The translations under genes were made by a program, and so were the position numbers. Below are positions 25,301 through 37,411 of a stretch of 64,000 nt of DNA, piece after piece. The stretch's first letter is position 1. The number at the start of each line of letters is the position of its first letter. The DNA is from Chelonoidis abingdonii (Eukaryota > Chordata > Testudines > Testudinidae), in contig NC_133770.1 of the NCBI RefSeq assembly GCF_003597395.2, positions 78,531,285 to 78,595,284 of the forward strand. The letters are read 5' to 3'. A model generated the notes under the pieces. That model worked only from the letters and a program-made list of their open reading frames with translations, had not been told where the DNA came from and made no database searches.

Positions 25301-27211
25301 CCTCCTCCACAATACAGTGACATTGGTCCCATTTTTGGCCCCTCCCTGCCTGTATACAATCATTTTTCTTCCCCTTGAGCACCAGACTCTGAGAGAGATT
25401 TTCGTTGGCTTGCAATAGCAGAGGGACAAGCAAGAAGTCTCTCCTTTCTTTGCATGGCTGCACCAGAGCAGGTCTGTTCACTCCCCATGAGCACAGCCAT
25501 TGTCCGCTGCCGGAAAGCTCCTCTGGAACCGCAGATCAGGGCTCAGAATGAGAACTGGGGATTTGTCCTGCAGCTGTTGGCAGCACTAGCTTTTATGGAG
25601 CAAAACCTCTTTTTGGCTGTAACTCCTGAACATTTTAAAATCAGAACAAGATTCGACACATGCCTGGCAACTATGACATGTCTCTGAGACGTGTATCTGT
25701 GTGCATGCATGCAAAAGGGTTTTGGAAAAAACGATGAGACTCTGTACCCAACTTTTCCCAAATTGTTGTTTTTTTTCTAAACTCTTAATTCTTTTATAGA
25801 CAACTCCCCAAATTTCACCCATTAACCAAATTTCTCTTAAAAATGCACAACTGTTATAATTCTTACCCTGCACTTTACATTTGTACAGGAGATATTAGAT
25901 GTAAATTTTAGGGCCAAAAGAAAGTATTAAATTATCTAGTCAGACTTGCATAACACAAGCCATAGAATTTCACCCAGTTACTCCTATATGTAAATAAAAC
26001 TGTAGTTAAGTCCTATCAAACTGCAAAGTTTAAATGTAAGCCTAGTCACAGTGCTGCTGGCACATCCCTGCCTTACTGTATATTTCACACCACCAACTGA
26101 ACTTCATAAGACACACTTTTTTTAATACTTTACCTTTATCAGCATGTTGTAATAAAGACTAATATGAACATGTGGATATCACTCTCTCGGAAGCACTAAT
26201 AAAGACACCTGAAATACCCAAATTCCTTCCCAAATACGCCAAAATGAGTATTATCTATAATTTTGTTAAGAGCCCTGTGATATGAGCCACATTTCATGGC
26301 TTTCGTGCCAGGGTGACGTGAGATAATGCAGTCTCATTACACTGAATATTTACATAATCAATTACACTGTCCTTTGTAGAAATTACTCTGTGGCTGTTGG
26401 CTGTTTGGAATTTTTTTGTTGTAACTATTTTCCAACAAAAAGCAGAAAACCTTTCTTTACTAAAATATCTGCAGCACCTTTTCTGAGTAATTTTAATGCA
26501 GATGATTATATGGCAGTGGGTCACCTCTGCCAGCAGAGCCAGCATGTAATCTATGCAGATTATGATAAATCCCAGGATAACAAGAAACACTGACTTGTAT
26601 CAAACTTTTGTCCCTTCAATGGCACAGAATAGCACTTGATTGAGAAATTTAGATCTCGCTTCCTCATGCTACTTTTTTGTTGTTCAGAATCTTTCGTGAA
26701 TTCCGTGTCTCTGATTTCAATTAAATGACTCTCTGTCTCTCTCTTTGGCAGTGCTTTCCTGTTCAAGTAAGAAAATATATCTAAGTTTGTCGAAACACAG
26801 ACATCTGTGCATTGTTTGGAGGGCGTATGCTCAAGAGTTGCCAGATCAGTGTGCAGCATTACTTGAAAATGCATATTCTCAGGACTTGCACGCTTTTCCC
26901 TGGTTGAGTTGAGCTATGTAACATAAGAAGTAGAGTTGGCTGAACATTCCCCTTTCATTGATCATGGTGATGCCTGCTCAGTCTGGGTGGCTGTTTTCCT
27001 CTTTCAGCCAGGATCTAACATGAATAATGGAACCTTTCATAGACTCTCCAAAATATTGCCTGTTTGCCTTACCAGTCTTTTCCATTTGTCATGCTGCTTC
27101 AATAGCAGCCCCTCTAGTGGCTAGTAGTTAGCTAGTTTTTGGTATAGTCTCATCATCTGGTTTCCTGCCTGAATAACTCAGAACATTTCAGATGCTGAGT
27201 TCTTGTTAGAT
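22372..27211. other. RBMS3 intron, mostly unique sequence
   Basis: Apart from the palindrome at 23832-24011, nothing recognised. A 161-codon minus-strand frame at 25481-24996 looks like chance. Confidence 0.5.
23832..24011. repeat. Palindromic repeat (CCATTGACTT type)
   Basis: GCCACTGAAGTTAATGGAAA and CCCATTGACTTGATTTTGGA end in TCAGGCCCC; the left part AAATGGGGTCAGGATTTTAC is partly related. Related units at 19335-19360 / 19871-19930 (split by a MITE) and 61232-61318. Confidence 0.45.
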
Positions 27212-27515
27212 TTCTGAAGTTTACACAGGGTTGGGCCTGGTCAGTTCTTGGATGGGAGCCCTCCAAGGAAACCCCAGGTGCTGCAGGAAACTGTGGTATA
27301 ATTACATAGTGGGTACTTGTCTCTATAAATTAGTCCCAGGAGGGTACCATGGCTATGCTATGCTCCTGGAGATGCTCTTCTGGTGAGATGTAAACCCTTA
27401 ACCACTTGTGACTGTTAAAATCTCTTCATGGCATGTTGTGTAAGAATGGGTGCTTGATATCTACCATCTTCATCCAATTCTCATTTGCCTAACTTGAAAA
27501 AAAAATAACTCCCGT
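27212..27515 (+). mobile_element. 5S-rRNA-derived SINE
   Basis: CAGGGTTGGGCCTGG, CTTGGATGGGAGCCC and CCAGGTGCTGCAGGAAAC follow the second half of 5S rRNA, including the C-box region of its internal Pol III promoter. Downstream are GATGAGACGTAAA-like (GGTGAGATGTAAACCC), CCACTTGTG and ATCTCTTCATGGCATG motifs that belong to the body of 5S-headed amniote SINEs (AmnSINE/SINE3 type). The 5' part of the 5S head is missing. It is a relic, not a functional 5S gene. Confidence 0.7.
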
Positions 27516-28789
27516 TCTTTCAGCTGGAGAGATTTTTCTCCAATATCATAGAATAATAGACATAAGAGAGAGAGGAAAATTATTATTGTAGGCCAACAAA
27601 TCCGTCTCCCACACAGAACTATTCTCTGTTATACACTATGTAGGGTTTGCCAAGTCAATTTTTTAAAATCCCGTGGGTTGAGGCCTCCCTGTGCTTCCCT
27701 TCTTAAAAACAATCAGACAAATCCTGGACATTTAAGGCTAGATTCTATAATTTCATCTGGCCCCACTTTGTCATTCTGGGAAGTACAAAAGAACCAGGAA
27801 CAGGCCACACAACTGGCCAACAGAGAATTCCCCTTTTAGAGGGGAACTCTACTGGTACAGATGTATTAGCTCCAGTCCCTGTATCTGCCATTCCCGCACC
27901 ATAGTGTAAGAGTCATGTTAGGGTGTGGGGTCATGGTATTATCAGAGTTTAGCTACATTATGCCTCTTTTTCACTGGTGTAGGGCCCATTCAGGACCTGC
28001 TAGGAAGCAACTGCACTTTTCACGGGGTCAGGGTTGGCCCTAAGAATCGGGGAACTGGCTCCCTGACATTCCAACCCCTGGCTTGACAGAATCAAGCCCG
28101 TTGTATTTGTGTCTTTAAGGGTTTTGGTGTCCTGCTGGGTGTAAGATGTTGTATTAAAATAATGTGGCTCTCCCTTCCTGCCAAAACCAGGCTTTCAGTC
28201 CATACGTTGTATTAATGCGTTGACTGCATTTGTGTGAGTTGATCTGTTTGTCATAATTCCTTCTAATTTGCTAAAGAAGAGTGGACTTTCCCAAACATAA
28301 ATCTAGCTATGAAGAGTATCATGTGCATGTCCCGGGGTCCCTGTTGTCAAGTCAGTGCATTTCTTTCTCTAGACAAGGACAGAGTTGTTTTGAAATCTGA
28401 CTCAGTAATTTGTGCCACTCTCTTCTTAGTCAGCTTTAGACAGGTCCATATTAACAACTACGGGGCTGTAAAGTGGTATTGATGGATATCTGGAAAGCCA
28501 GAAATTGCAACAGCCTCCCATTTGTGGTGTACAAGTATACAGAAGAGGAGATGTAATAAACCACATCATCTCCAACCTTTCTATGCTGGGTCTTAATGTA
28601 CTACCTAAACGTGCATGTGCTGATGCCACCTGCGTGTAGTTAGCTGGTAGTTGTAGTGTATGTATGTACGCAACACATGAATTTGCTATGTAATGCTTTT
28701 TCTAGTGATTGATATATAATCTTAAAATAAAAAGCTTTTGAAGCTTCAGAAGTGACTCCAATAAATTTTTCTCCAGTGCTATCTTAACA

Positions 28790-28892
28790 TTCTCCTCTCA
28801 GTTACACCAGAGTAAATTATGAGGGACTGCACTGAAATCATTGGTGATAGATCACTGTAAAATTGGTGTAAGTGAGGAGTAATCAGGCCCTT
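28790..28892. repeat. Palindromic repeat (ACACCAG type)
   Basis: TTCTCCTCTCAGTTACACCA on the left answers TTGGTGTAAGTGAGGAGTAA on the right, ending ATCAGGCCC. Same family as 18296-18412. Confidence 0.55.
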
Positions 28893-29004
28893 GGAAGCTA
28901 GCCACCTGCAGAGAGAATCCCCACAGCCACCTTGAGGCTTTTAAACTTTCATTATTTTAAATTTAAAATGGCTGGCTGAGCATTGCCTGTACTAAAATCT
29001 GATA

Positions 29005-29095
29005 CAATAATAGGAGTCACAAGTGTGAAAAGGCTTCTGAGGTCATCTAGTCCATCTTCCTGCCAATACTAAGATTGTTTCCTGCAGTTCAATTT
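29005..29095 (-). mobile_element. Short CR1-like 3' fragment, minus strand
   Basis: GAGGTCATCTAGTCCATCTT followed by CCTGCC and GATTGTTTCCTGCAG reads as the reverse complement of a CR1/L3-type 3' end. It is very short and old. Confidence 0.5.
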
Positions 29096-29659
29096 TCAAA
29101 TGATCCTGGAAATTACTGCGCTGGTAAAATGGGCACTTGAAAGAAAACAAAGCAATTCAAGCTTCAGATGTTGCCAAAGGGATCCCATTTCACTGACACA
29201 CTGTGATTCTAATGTTGGAGCCTCTGTTTGTACTGTTGCTTTGTTACAGTTTTCAGATGAGGACAATTTATACCTGAGATTGATATCTGTGAGCCATTTT
29301 GATCTACCTGTTACTAAGCATGGAGGAGCTGTTGAAAGATTATAAGAACTTCCTGGAAATTTAAAATAAATAACACTTCTTTAAGTACAAAAATTGGTTA
29401 ATCTTTCTGCCCCCCCCCCCTTTTTTTGGTATCTCTGCACTTCCAGGTGGCAGTAATAAGTGGAGGTGTTGTAATACTGTAAGAATGTCTATTTTTGTGG
29501 ACTTTCCACCCTACCAGGATCTGGAAAATTGGAAGTATTGCAAGAAGCTCACTTCTCATAAGTTTTCCGTTCCAAATCTGCAGACCCAAGAGATTCAGAC
29601 AGTTCCAACAAGATTCAGATGAGAAGCATTGTTTTGAGGCATATTAGAATCAAACCCTT

Positions 29660-29841
29660 TGAGGTTTGGTGCAAATATTGATGCATGTCCCAGCCCCAAT
29701 GAAAGTGGGCAAGGGTGGGGGAGAGCAAGCAACACAGGGAGGGGAGATGGAGTGAGCAGGGGCGGGGCCTCAGGGAAGGGGCGAGGAAGAGGGTAGGAGA
29801 GGGGTGTTTGGTTTTGTGCAATTCAAAAGTTGGCAACCCTA
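29660..29841 (-). mobile_element. Fragment of the TAGGG-end MITE family
   Basis: The right end AAAAGTTGGCAACCCTA is the reverse complement of the TAGGGTTGCCAAC-type end, and the interior is G-rich on the + strand (GGGCGGGGCCTCAGGGAAGG), i.e. C-rich when read from that end as at 19361. The other terminus is not recognisable. Non-coding. Confidence 0.5.
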
Positions 29842-30642
29842 ATTTGTAGCATTGTCTAAATAACATTTAAAAGCCTATTTCTAAAGCTGGTTAGGAGAAG
29901 GTACCAAGACACAAAGTTCCCTTCCGGTTGTTCTTACGTTGTTTGTGTTAATTTCTTCACTGGGGATTCTATTATGAGTTCCATTTTCTGGTCTGTAGCT
30001 TTTTGAGCTTTCATAGTTCAGCAGCACACTAGCCTTGATGACTATTGTAGTCTCAGAGCACAGATCTCAGTCGGGGAGGTAAGGAGGCATATCAGATAAG
30101 GAGGCACCTCTCTTAAACTGGAAGGAGTTATAGGGGAAAATAGTAATTGGACTGTGTTTGGCAAAAGTCTTCTTTTATTTTATTGTATTTGTTTTATTTA
30201 TGCATATTTTTAAGTCCTGGGTGCTGAAAAACACAGAAATCATGAGAACACTTATTCCCAAAAAAAGATTCTGGCAAAGTTTCTATATTAAAAACATAGA
30301 GCTGCTTTAATAAAGCCATGATTATCCTCACGCAAATGTCTAACATAACAGAAATAAATGCCTGACTCTACTATTCCACTATAGCATTGACTTAACATTC
30401 TGTGTAGGCTGATTATTTTTTCAACAATATTTGTTATAGTCTTTTAAGGTCTGCCAGTATTTTTTTTTAAGCTTAGTTAGTAAGAACAGCTGCCAGTGGA
30501 GCCAAGGCTAAAAGATGCAAAATATATCTGCAGAAGGCAAGATTTTACTTCAAAAGACCAGTATTACAAAGCATTACTGTTGCTAGTATAATCACTTTGT
30601 TTGGGGGGTTGCTAATATAGACTGGATTTCTTGTCTTTGCAG

Positions 30643-30749
30643 CCCCCACTGAGCCTTTGCTGTGCAAATTTGCTGATGGAGGGCAAAAGAAGCGACAGAA
30701 TCAAAGCAAATACACTCAGAATGGAAGGCCGTGGCCAAGAGACGGAGAG
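30643..30749 (+). CDS. RBMS3: RBMS3 internal exon: end of RRM2 and start of linker
   Basis: Coding exon of 107 nt, preceded by a pyrimidine-rich tract and CAG (AG at 30641-30642) and followed by GTGAGT from 30750. It begins with two bases that finish an upstream split codon, then encodes 35 residues starting [13 protein letters not shown] and ending RPWPRDGE. The LLCKFAD stretch is the last beta strand of the second RRM; the basic run QKKRQ follows. RBMS proteins bind AU-rich RNA and single-stranded DNA; RBMS3 is mainly cytoplasmic and is reported to stabilise target mRNAs (family knowledge). The residues [14 protein letters not shown] fit RBMS3 and differ from RBMS1 as I recall it. The D in PRDGE is E in the mammalian protein I remember. 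The exon ends in phase 0. The exon that should precede it, coding the rest of RRM2, was not found upstream and probably lies outside the window. Confidence 0.95.
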
Positions 30750-33700
30750 GTGAGTGTCAATCATTATTAGTCAGCAATCATTATTCATCCATTTGGGAGG
30801 AGAGCCTATGGGTCTGGCTTTCAGGGCCTTGATAAAATCAGGTTCCATGCAAAACAAAATGGCTTCAAAAAGAGAGATTGAGAGAGAGCAAGACTTTTAT
30901 GTTACTGTGTAAAGTTACAGAATGGAGAGGTGTTCCAGTCTGGGAACAGACAGAGAGCTCACTGTATGGGAGGTTAATACACCTCTCCAGTCTTCATGGT
31001 GCTTTTTTTTAAAGGTCAGGCATGGAGGATGTATTGCTTATTCAAATTGAAAAATACACTTGCACACAATTCATATCTAATGAAAGAAGGTTCCATTCAT
31101 TCACAGCAGATCTGAGTTTGGGCTCTTTCTTCAGTTGACAAACAAAGAAGTTACCCATAATGGAAACTGGTATGGGGATATGATAATTTAACAGTTGCTT
31201 CCCTTCATTGCTGTAAATGTTCAGCGAATTGGAACTCCTTTTCCATGCACATGTACCCAAAGCAACTACATTGGTGTACCAAATAAGAATGGCATTTGTT
31301 TGACCATTCAAGTGTTTGTTTATTCCTCTTGAATGTTTTTATGGGATGAAGCCATTTGAATCAGTGAAGAAAATCTGATTGTAGTACAGTCTTGGGTATT
31401 GGTATAGCTGCTAGAGTGAAGTTCCTATAATATTTCCATGCCTAAAGACCTGTCACCCACCCACTCCCTTTCTGGGGTTTATCATTGGGATGTTAAAAAG
31501 TTTTACTCCCTGCTGAAATGTGCAATACATGAGTTCAAGCGTTTTTTTAGTGATTCACATTTTAAATTTACAAGAGAGAGAGTGTGAATGTGAGTTTGGC
31601 CATTTATAACTTCCAAAGGTAGTTAGTGGTTTCAGACAGGTGGTTGTGTTCTAACTAGACTCCAGCTTGATTTGGTTAGCTGATACTTTGCAGATCACTA
31701 GTCCATGAAGTTCAGACCATTGGTCCATGAAGCACCATAAGTGAGCTCCTAAGGCATCTTGAAAGCAATCAACGAGTTGCTTACTTTAACAAGGAGGCTA
31801 CTGTACACTGATCAAACAAAAATTCCTAAAAGTATTTTTAGCTTGCAGGCTTAGAGCACCAGCCTGGCAACCATATTGACATGACAGACTGAAATAACCT
31901 CAAAGGGGTCATTACAGTCTGTTTTGGCACTGATCCAAAAAACTGAGACATCTCCTTTGGAGACATAATGGTTTATCGTGTTAAGAATCTACAGACTAAG
32001 GAGTGCCAAGAAGGTTTTGACCATCCCATAAAAGTCTCTAGAGTCTGGTTTATGTGGTAGGCACTATTTCTATTAGGCCAACAATCCGTATTTTAAACAG
32101 CCTGTATTCATATTTATGCAATAGACGCCATTCTAACCTATCATGTCAACTGTTCTACACTTCCTTGAGTTCCAATCAATAAACAGCCAGAGAAAGTAAA
32201 ATGAAAATTGACATGCCACCATTATGCCTACTTCAGATCAGTGTATGATACATCCCATATGTGCTCTAATAGTTAGACACGATGGGACAAGTTAAGGACA
32301 ACATTACACTCATGACTTACAAGTAGGATTTGTTTAATATGTTAATAATCGTTAGCTTAAAATAGTGTCCAAAGACAGCAGTTCTTACTACTATTCTATA
32401 ATTCAAAGCTAGGGTCACTCAGAAGATGCCATTAGGTTACCTGTACACAGATGCAAAACAAACTTGGAAAGACAATAAAGAAGTGAAGGCGGGAATATTT
32501 CCAGATAGAAATGTCCTCGGCAGATGTTAATGACCTTTACTATCTTTTTAAGGGCTGCTAGCTGAAGTAATTGAGACAATAATGCATTTAATCTTTTAGT
32601 GGAAGTCAGCTGTTTATTTTATATCTTTGATGTGTTCATATATTTTTCACAGTTGCTAGGCAAAATCCTTTTGTGCAGTTAATGATATTGTTCAAAATGT
32701 AATGGAATTTTTCTAGCTCTTTATACTCTGCCTGCAAGCAAGATGCATTGGTCAATTGTTTTACTTGCTGTGAGCCTCACACTGAATACCTGTTGTAATA
32801 ATATTTATTACAACTATCATTTTTTAAGCAAACAGAACAGGAAATAATAAGGAATAATTATCCAGAGAACCGGTGTCCTATTTTTGATTAGGGGTGGAAT
32901 ATTAAAACTTTTCCTGCACCTCTGCTTTTCTTGGGTCCACTGAAGAACAAAAGTACTGAAATACCATCTCAGTGATACTCCCTTGATATGTCCAACCTGG
33001 CCACATCTTGTGAGATTTGATTTCCAGACCAAAATATATTTGGCAATGATTCAAATACGTTTGAATGCTTGGTGCTTATGTGAACTGCATCTCTGAAACC
33101 TCTGAGGTTGGATCATCATTAATACTGAATGCAGATGAGGGTTATTGTTTAGGAGAACAGACTCCAGAGAAATGACACCAGCACTTTTGTCAAAGGCCTC
33201 AAGTTTGTGTATGCAAAGTAGAAACAGGCAGCTGTGCACAATACTTTGATGTAGGGTGGAAAATGCAAGGGATTTAGTTAAGAAGAACAAATCACTGCAT
33301 TGTTATCTTTCTGTCTATTCTATTCTCAGATCTGTAGCTTTCCTTTATGGAAAAAGGGGAGGTAATTCAGGACACCACCACTATGTCACACTGATCTCAG
33401 CTGCATTTTCAGCCCCTTGTGGCCATTGCATTGCACCATAAAGTTAGAGCTTCTCTAGTCCAGTGCAGGGCAGGGAAGACAGAAGCATCAGTATCAAGGG
33501 AGCTCAAAGGTACAGCTTTAAATTGTGCTCTGTTGAGTTTGCATGCAGCTGGCCCTCTAGGTTTTATAGTAATTTCTACAGAGCCCTATGGAATTTCTTC
33601 AGAACACTTTTGGTTTAGTTCTTATTATTAGGATGTTTTCTCAAAAAGTCAAGTTAAAAGCGATGAAGAATAGAAGACATTCACTTAGTACTTTTTAATC

Positions 33701-33870
33701 TCCTAGCTCCCCCCTAAGTTTGAAGCATTTGAAAAAATTCATCATGTTGAATGATTTGACAATGACTAACGAACGTGAAGACTGAGGTTATTAGGGTCTC
33801 GTTTACAGATGAAGTTTAAGCATGTACAGTGAAATTCAATAATATCTGAAATATTCTTGGTGAGATTCTG
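30750..33870. other. RBMS3 intron, mostly unique sequence
   Basis: No transposon ends seen. The density of repeats is low compared with the rest of the window, especially 31700-32800. Confidence 0.5.
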
Positions 33871-33966
33871 GCCTGATTCTCACCTTGTTCACACCAGTTC
33901 TGCACCAGCATAACTTCACTGATTATGGTGTAGTTGCATCTGATTCAGGAGAAGGGAATCAGGCCC
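33871..33966. repeat. Palindromic repeat (ACACCAG type)
   Basis: GCCTGATTCTCACC at the left end answers GGGAATCAGGCCC at the right end, with GTTCACACCAG and ATGGTGTAGTTG inside. Confidence 0.55.
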
Positions 33967-34456
33967 TCTGGTTTGAAAACATTCCTGGCAGTATGGCACT
34001 AAAAGGAGGGTGAGAGAGAAGAAACATATTAATTATGGCTGTGTAACATTTGCATTTATTTCAATGGATTTCTAATCATGATGGACAAATCACTTAAATG
34101 TGTCTGGGGAATTTTATGGGGATTTAAATATGTATTTATTATTTTTCTTACAAACTTATCATCCATTAGGTCAATCCCATGAAAATCAGAGTTTATTAAG
34201 CAGATATGTCTCCAGTGAAGTCAGGGAGTTCCATATACCTCCATCAAATCTGAATTTGGCCAGACGTGTGTAGCAAATTATTTGAATTTCCAGTGATAAT
34301 CCTTTCATTGCTTGTTTTTCTTTACACTGATAGCTGCTCCTGTTATCAGTGGTTATACTGCCTTTTGTGAACATCCAATAGATTAACAAAGTGATGTTTT
34401 GCTTTTAGCCAAGATTATCTATTTGTGGGAAATTCTCAAGAAAAGAAATAAACATG

Positions 34457-34477
34457 TATTTATTTATTTATTTATTT
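34457..34477. repeat. TATT microsatellite
   Basis: About five TATT units. Confidence 0.85.
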
Positions 34478-35160
34478 TAAATCACAGCTGTACTGAAGAG
34501 TTTCTTTGAACTGTCTTTTTGTTTTAATGTTCCATTCATTACAGTTCTCCTCGGCGCTAGACTGCAGTTCAGAAAGAAAAATTTACATAGGTCATTTGGG
34601 AGACTGAGATTCCCCCCCACCCCCGTGTTGTAAAGTCAATAGCAGAGGACAGTCAAAGTTGCTGATCCTGGTACCAGCCTTCCTTTCTCTGCCAGCAGCA
34701 GGAATTTAGAAACGATGAGTAGGTCTGTGCCAGGCACATTTATAACTCAGACGTAGATTTCTTTTTGTGCTTTGCAGGAGACAAGTGGCGCTCAGCTGTG
34801 CTCCATAATCCTAAGTGTGTTTGTAGGAATGATGCATTTTACATCTAGACAATTGTTGTATAAAAAATTCTCATCTTTGGGAGATAATTTCCAGACCTGT
34901 CCAGACACACAGTACTACAAACATATTCAGTCCGTATGCCCAAAGGCATTTCTTATGTTTTAGAGTGCATGTATGTTAGGCATTAGAACTATTTTGTATG
35001 CATTATTTCAGTGAGAGCTTAAATTAACAAAAAGAAGAATTGTACCTCTAGGGAGAGGACTAGGAACACATAGCAACAGAAGGCAGGGGGAAAACACATC
35101 TCTGATTTAATGAGTTAAAATCTACATAGTAGTGTTTTAAATCTTCCACAGGAACACAAG

Positions 35161-37411
35161 AGTCAGGCATTTTCAAAAATGCCTAAATGAGCTGAGTGCC
35201 CACTCACTCACTCATGCCCGTCACCCCAATCGGGGTATGGGCCGCCAACAACAGATCTCCAGAGTCCTGTATCCTGGGCCATTTGCTCTAGCTGGTTCCA
35301 GGTATAGCCCATTTTTTTGCTATCAGCCTGAAGGTCATGTCGCCAGGTATTTCTTGGACGGCCTCTTTTCCGCTTGCCTTGGGGGTTCCACCGCAGTGCC
35401 TGTCTGGTATGGTTAGTTGGCTGCTTGCGTAGTGTATGTCCTATCCAACCCCACCTCTCCTTCTGTTTTCTTCTTGCTGGAAGTGACGGGTCCTCTCCAG
35501 AGGGTGGATGTTACTGATGGTGTCTGGCCAGCGGATCTGGAGAATCCTTCTGAGGCAGCTATTAATGAAGGTCTGGATCTTCCTGATGGTTGTTTTGGTT
35601 GTCCTCCAGTTTTCAGCTCATACAGTAGGACTGATTTCACATTGGAGTTGAGCAGTGAATTTTTATTGCCAAAGACAGCTCTCTGGAGCTCCAGATGTTC
35701 TTGAGCTGTAAAAAGGCTGCTCTTGCTTTACCAATCCTTACTTTGATGTCTGCGTCTGTGCCACCCTGCTGGTCGATGATGCTACCTAGGTAGGTGAAGG
35801 ACTGCACTTCTTCCAAAGGGCTTCCATTCAGTGTGACTGGATCATTGGTAGTATCATACAGCTGTTTCATGTTACCGCTGTATGCTGCCTGCTCCGCTTC
35901 TGCTTCCAGTTCACCACATTATCTCTCTTGTCCTTCCTAATATTCCTCTTCACCGCTCTGTGGGCTTCAGAATACTCTTTTGAGCTTTGGCCTTTGCTGC
36001 TCTAGTCCTGCTGTTGTTGACTGCTGCCTTCTTCTTCTTTCTGTCTTCTGTCTTGGTCAAGGTCTCTGCTGTGATCCACTCTTTCTGCTGGTGTTTCTTA
36101 ATTCCAAGCACTTCCTGACACACTGACCTAAGTGTGTGTCTCACTTTCTGCCATCTGTTTAGTACACTGTCTTCCTCTTCCTCTGACCGATCCTATAATA
36201 CTGAAAACTTATTCTTCAGCATCAGTCCAAAATTTCCTTGGTTTTTGGTCCTTCAGAAGGCTGACGTTGTACTTCACTCTTCTGTTCTGACGCGTCTATC
36301 CAGTTCTTCTTCAGCTTCAGCTTCAATCTGGCCACCACTAGTGATGGTCGGACGCCGCGTCTGCTCCTCGTCTAACTCTAACATCCTGCAAGGATCCTGC
36401 TAATTAAACTTATTGCTAATGCAGACATGGTCGATCTCATTTTCTGTCGTGCCTGCTAGTGATACCCAGGTACTCTTTTGGATCCGCTTGTGAGGAGAAA
36501 TGCTACCTCCTATAAACAGGTTGTTAAGTGCACACAGATCCACAAATCTCTCTCCATTCTCACTCATCTCTCCCAGAGCGTGGGTCCCCATAACTTGTTC
36601 ATATCCTGTGTGGTCAGGTCCAATTTTGGCATTAAAGTCTCCCATAAGGATGATGATGTCTTTGTCTGGGAGAATCTCTAATATTTTCTGGAGTCTGTTG
36701 TAAAAGTAATCTTTGTCTCCTCTTTGCTGTCATTAGTTGGAGCGTAGCACTGAACAAACATTCATCTTAATCCTCTTCAGTTTAGTTCTGAAGGATGCTG
36801 TGATGATCCTGGGACCATGTGCCTCCAACCAATCAGTGCTCTCTGTGCCTGCTTGGACAACATGAAGCCTACTCCTGTGTGTGGGTGCGTCGCTCTCTTC
36901 ATGTCCTGAATACAGCAACAGCTCTCCTGTCAACAGTCGTCTCTGTCCAGCTTGCGTCCATTTGTCTCGCTAATGCCTAATGGTCAGTTGTTGCTCCTCA
37001 TCTTTGCTGCAGCCTGCGCCGTTCTCTTCCTGACTCGTACATGGTCCTCACGTTCCATGTGCCTATGGTAATCCTCCTGGTTGCAAGAAGGGTAATCAGC
37101 TTAGTGGCTTCCTCACGGCTTTCACCACCCAGCGTCATGCATCTTCGAGTTGAAGACCCTTCTTTTTCCAGGGTAAAAGTCTCTGTTGTCTCTATTGTTG
37201 GCGTTTCTGTAGCAGGTTGATTTTTTTTACGGGATGGAGTTGCTAGCCCCACGCCCAGCCCTCCTCCTTTACCCTGACTTGGGACAGTCAGATGGCCCCA
37301 AAGGACCTCTCTGGTGGAGTTGAGTTGAGTGCCCAAATCCCATTTAATGTCACAGGGAGATGAGTTCCTAATGCACATAAGTGCTTTTGAAAGTCTCAGG
37401 ACACATGATTT
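35161..37411. repeat. Palindromic repeat hosting the RTE insertion
   Basis: The left remnant (AGGCATTTTCAAAAATGCC to 35201) and the right remnant (37335-37411, AAATCCCATTTAATG ... AAGTGCTTTTGAAAG) are arms of an old short palindromic element of the GGCACTTTTGAAAAT type. The duplicated GAGCTGAGTGCCC (35189-35201) and GAGTTGAGTGCCC (37322-37334) mark the insertion. Related palindromes lie at 55835-55980 and 59352-59460. Confidence 0.6.
35202..37321 (-). mobile_element. RTE-type non-LTR retrotransposon with deleted RT core
   Basis: A minus-strand element of 2.1 kb. From its 5' side it shows an APE-type endonuclease N-terminus (RRITIGTWNVRTMYESG near 37090-37020), ELLLYSGHEE and PRIITASFRTK (36925-36780), MGDFNAKIGPDHTGYEQVMG and ENEIDHVCISNKF (36645-36400), a linker with CQEVLGIKKHQQKEW (36130-35950), then MKQLYDTT (near 35868) joined directly to thumb sequence FTYLGSIIDQQGGTDADIKV (35810-35750) and a C-terminal relic with RGRPRNTW type residues near 35370. 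The reverse-transcriptase palm between MKQLYDTT and the thumb is missing. The tail has TGAG repeats (35202-35213). Frames are broken in several places. It resembles the proteins annotated CFDP2-like. Confidence 0.8.

Noticed and set aside
24996..25481. 161-codon minus-strand frame
   Set aside because: No recognisable domain, splice or promoter context; composition fits chance.
27225..27300. Functional 5S rRNA gene
   Set aside because: Only the second half of 5S is present, with substitutions, and it continues into a SINE body.
1..30642. RBMS3 exon coding the rest of RRM2 (GVGFARM ... TPPGIPA type)
   Set aside because: Looked for by eye and not found; a short exon could have been missed, so this is not proof of absence.
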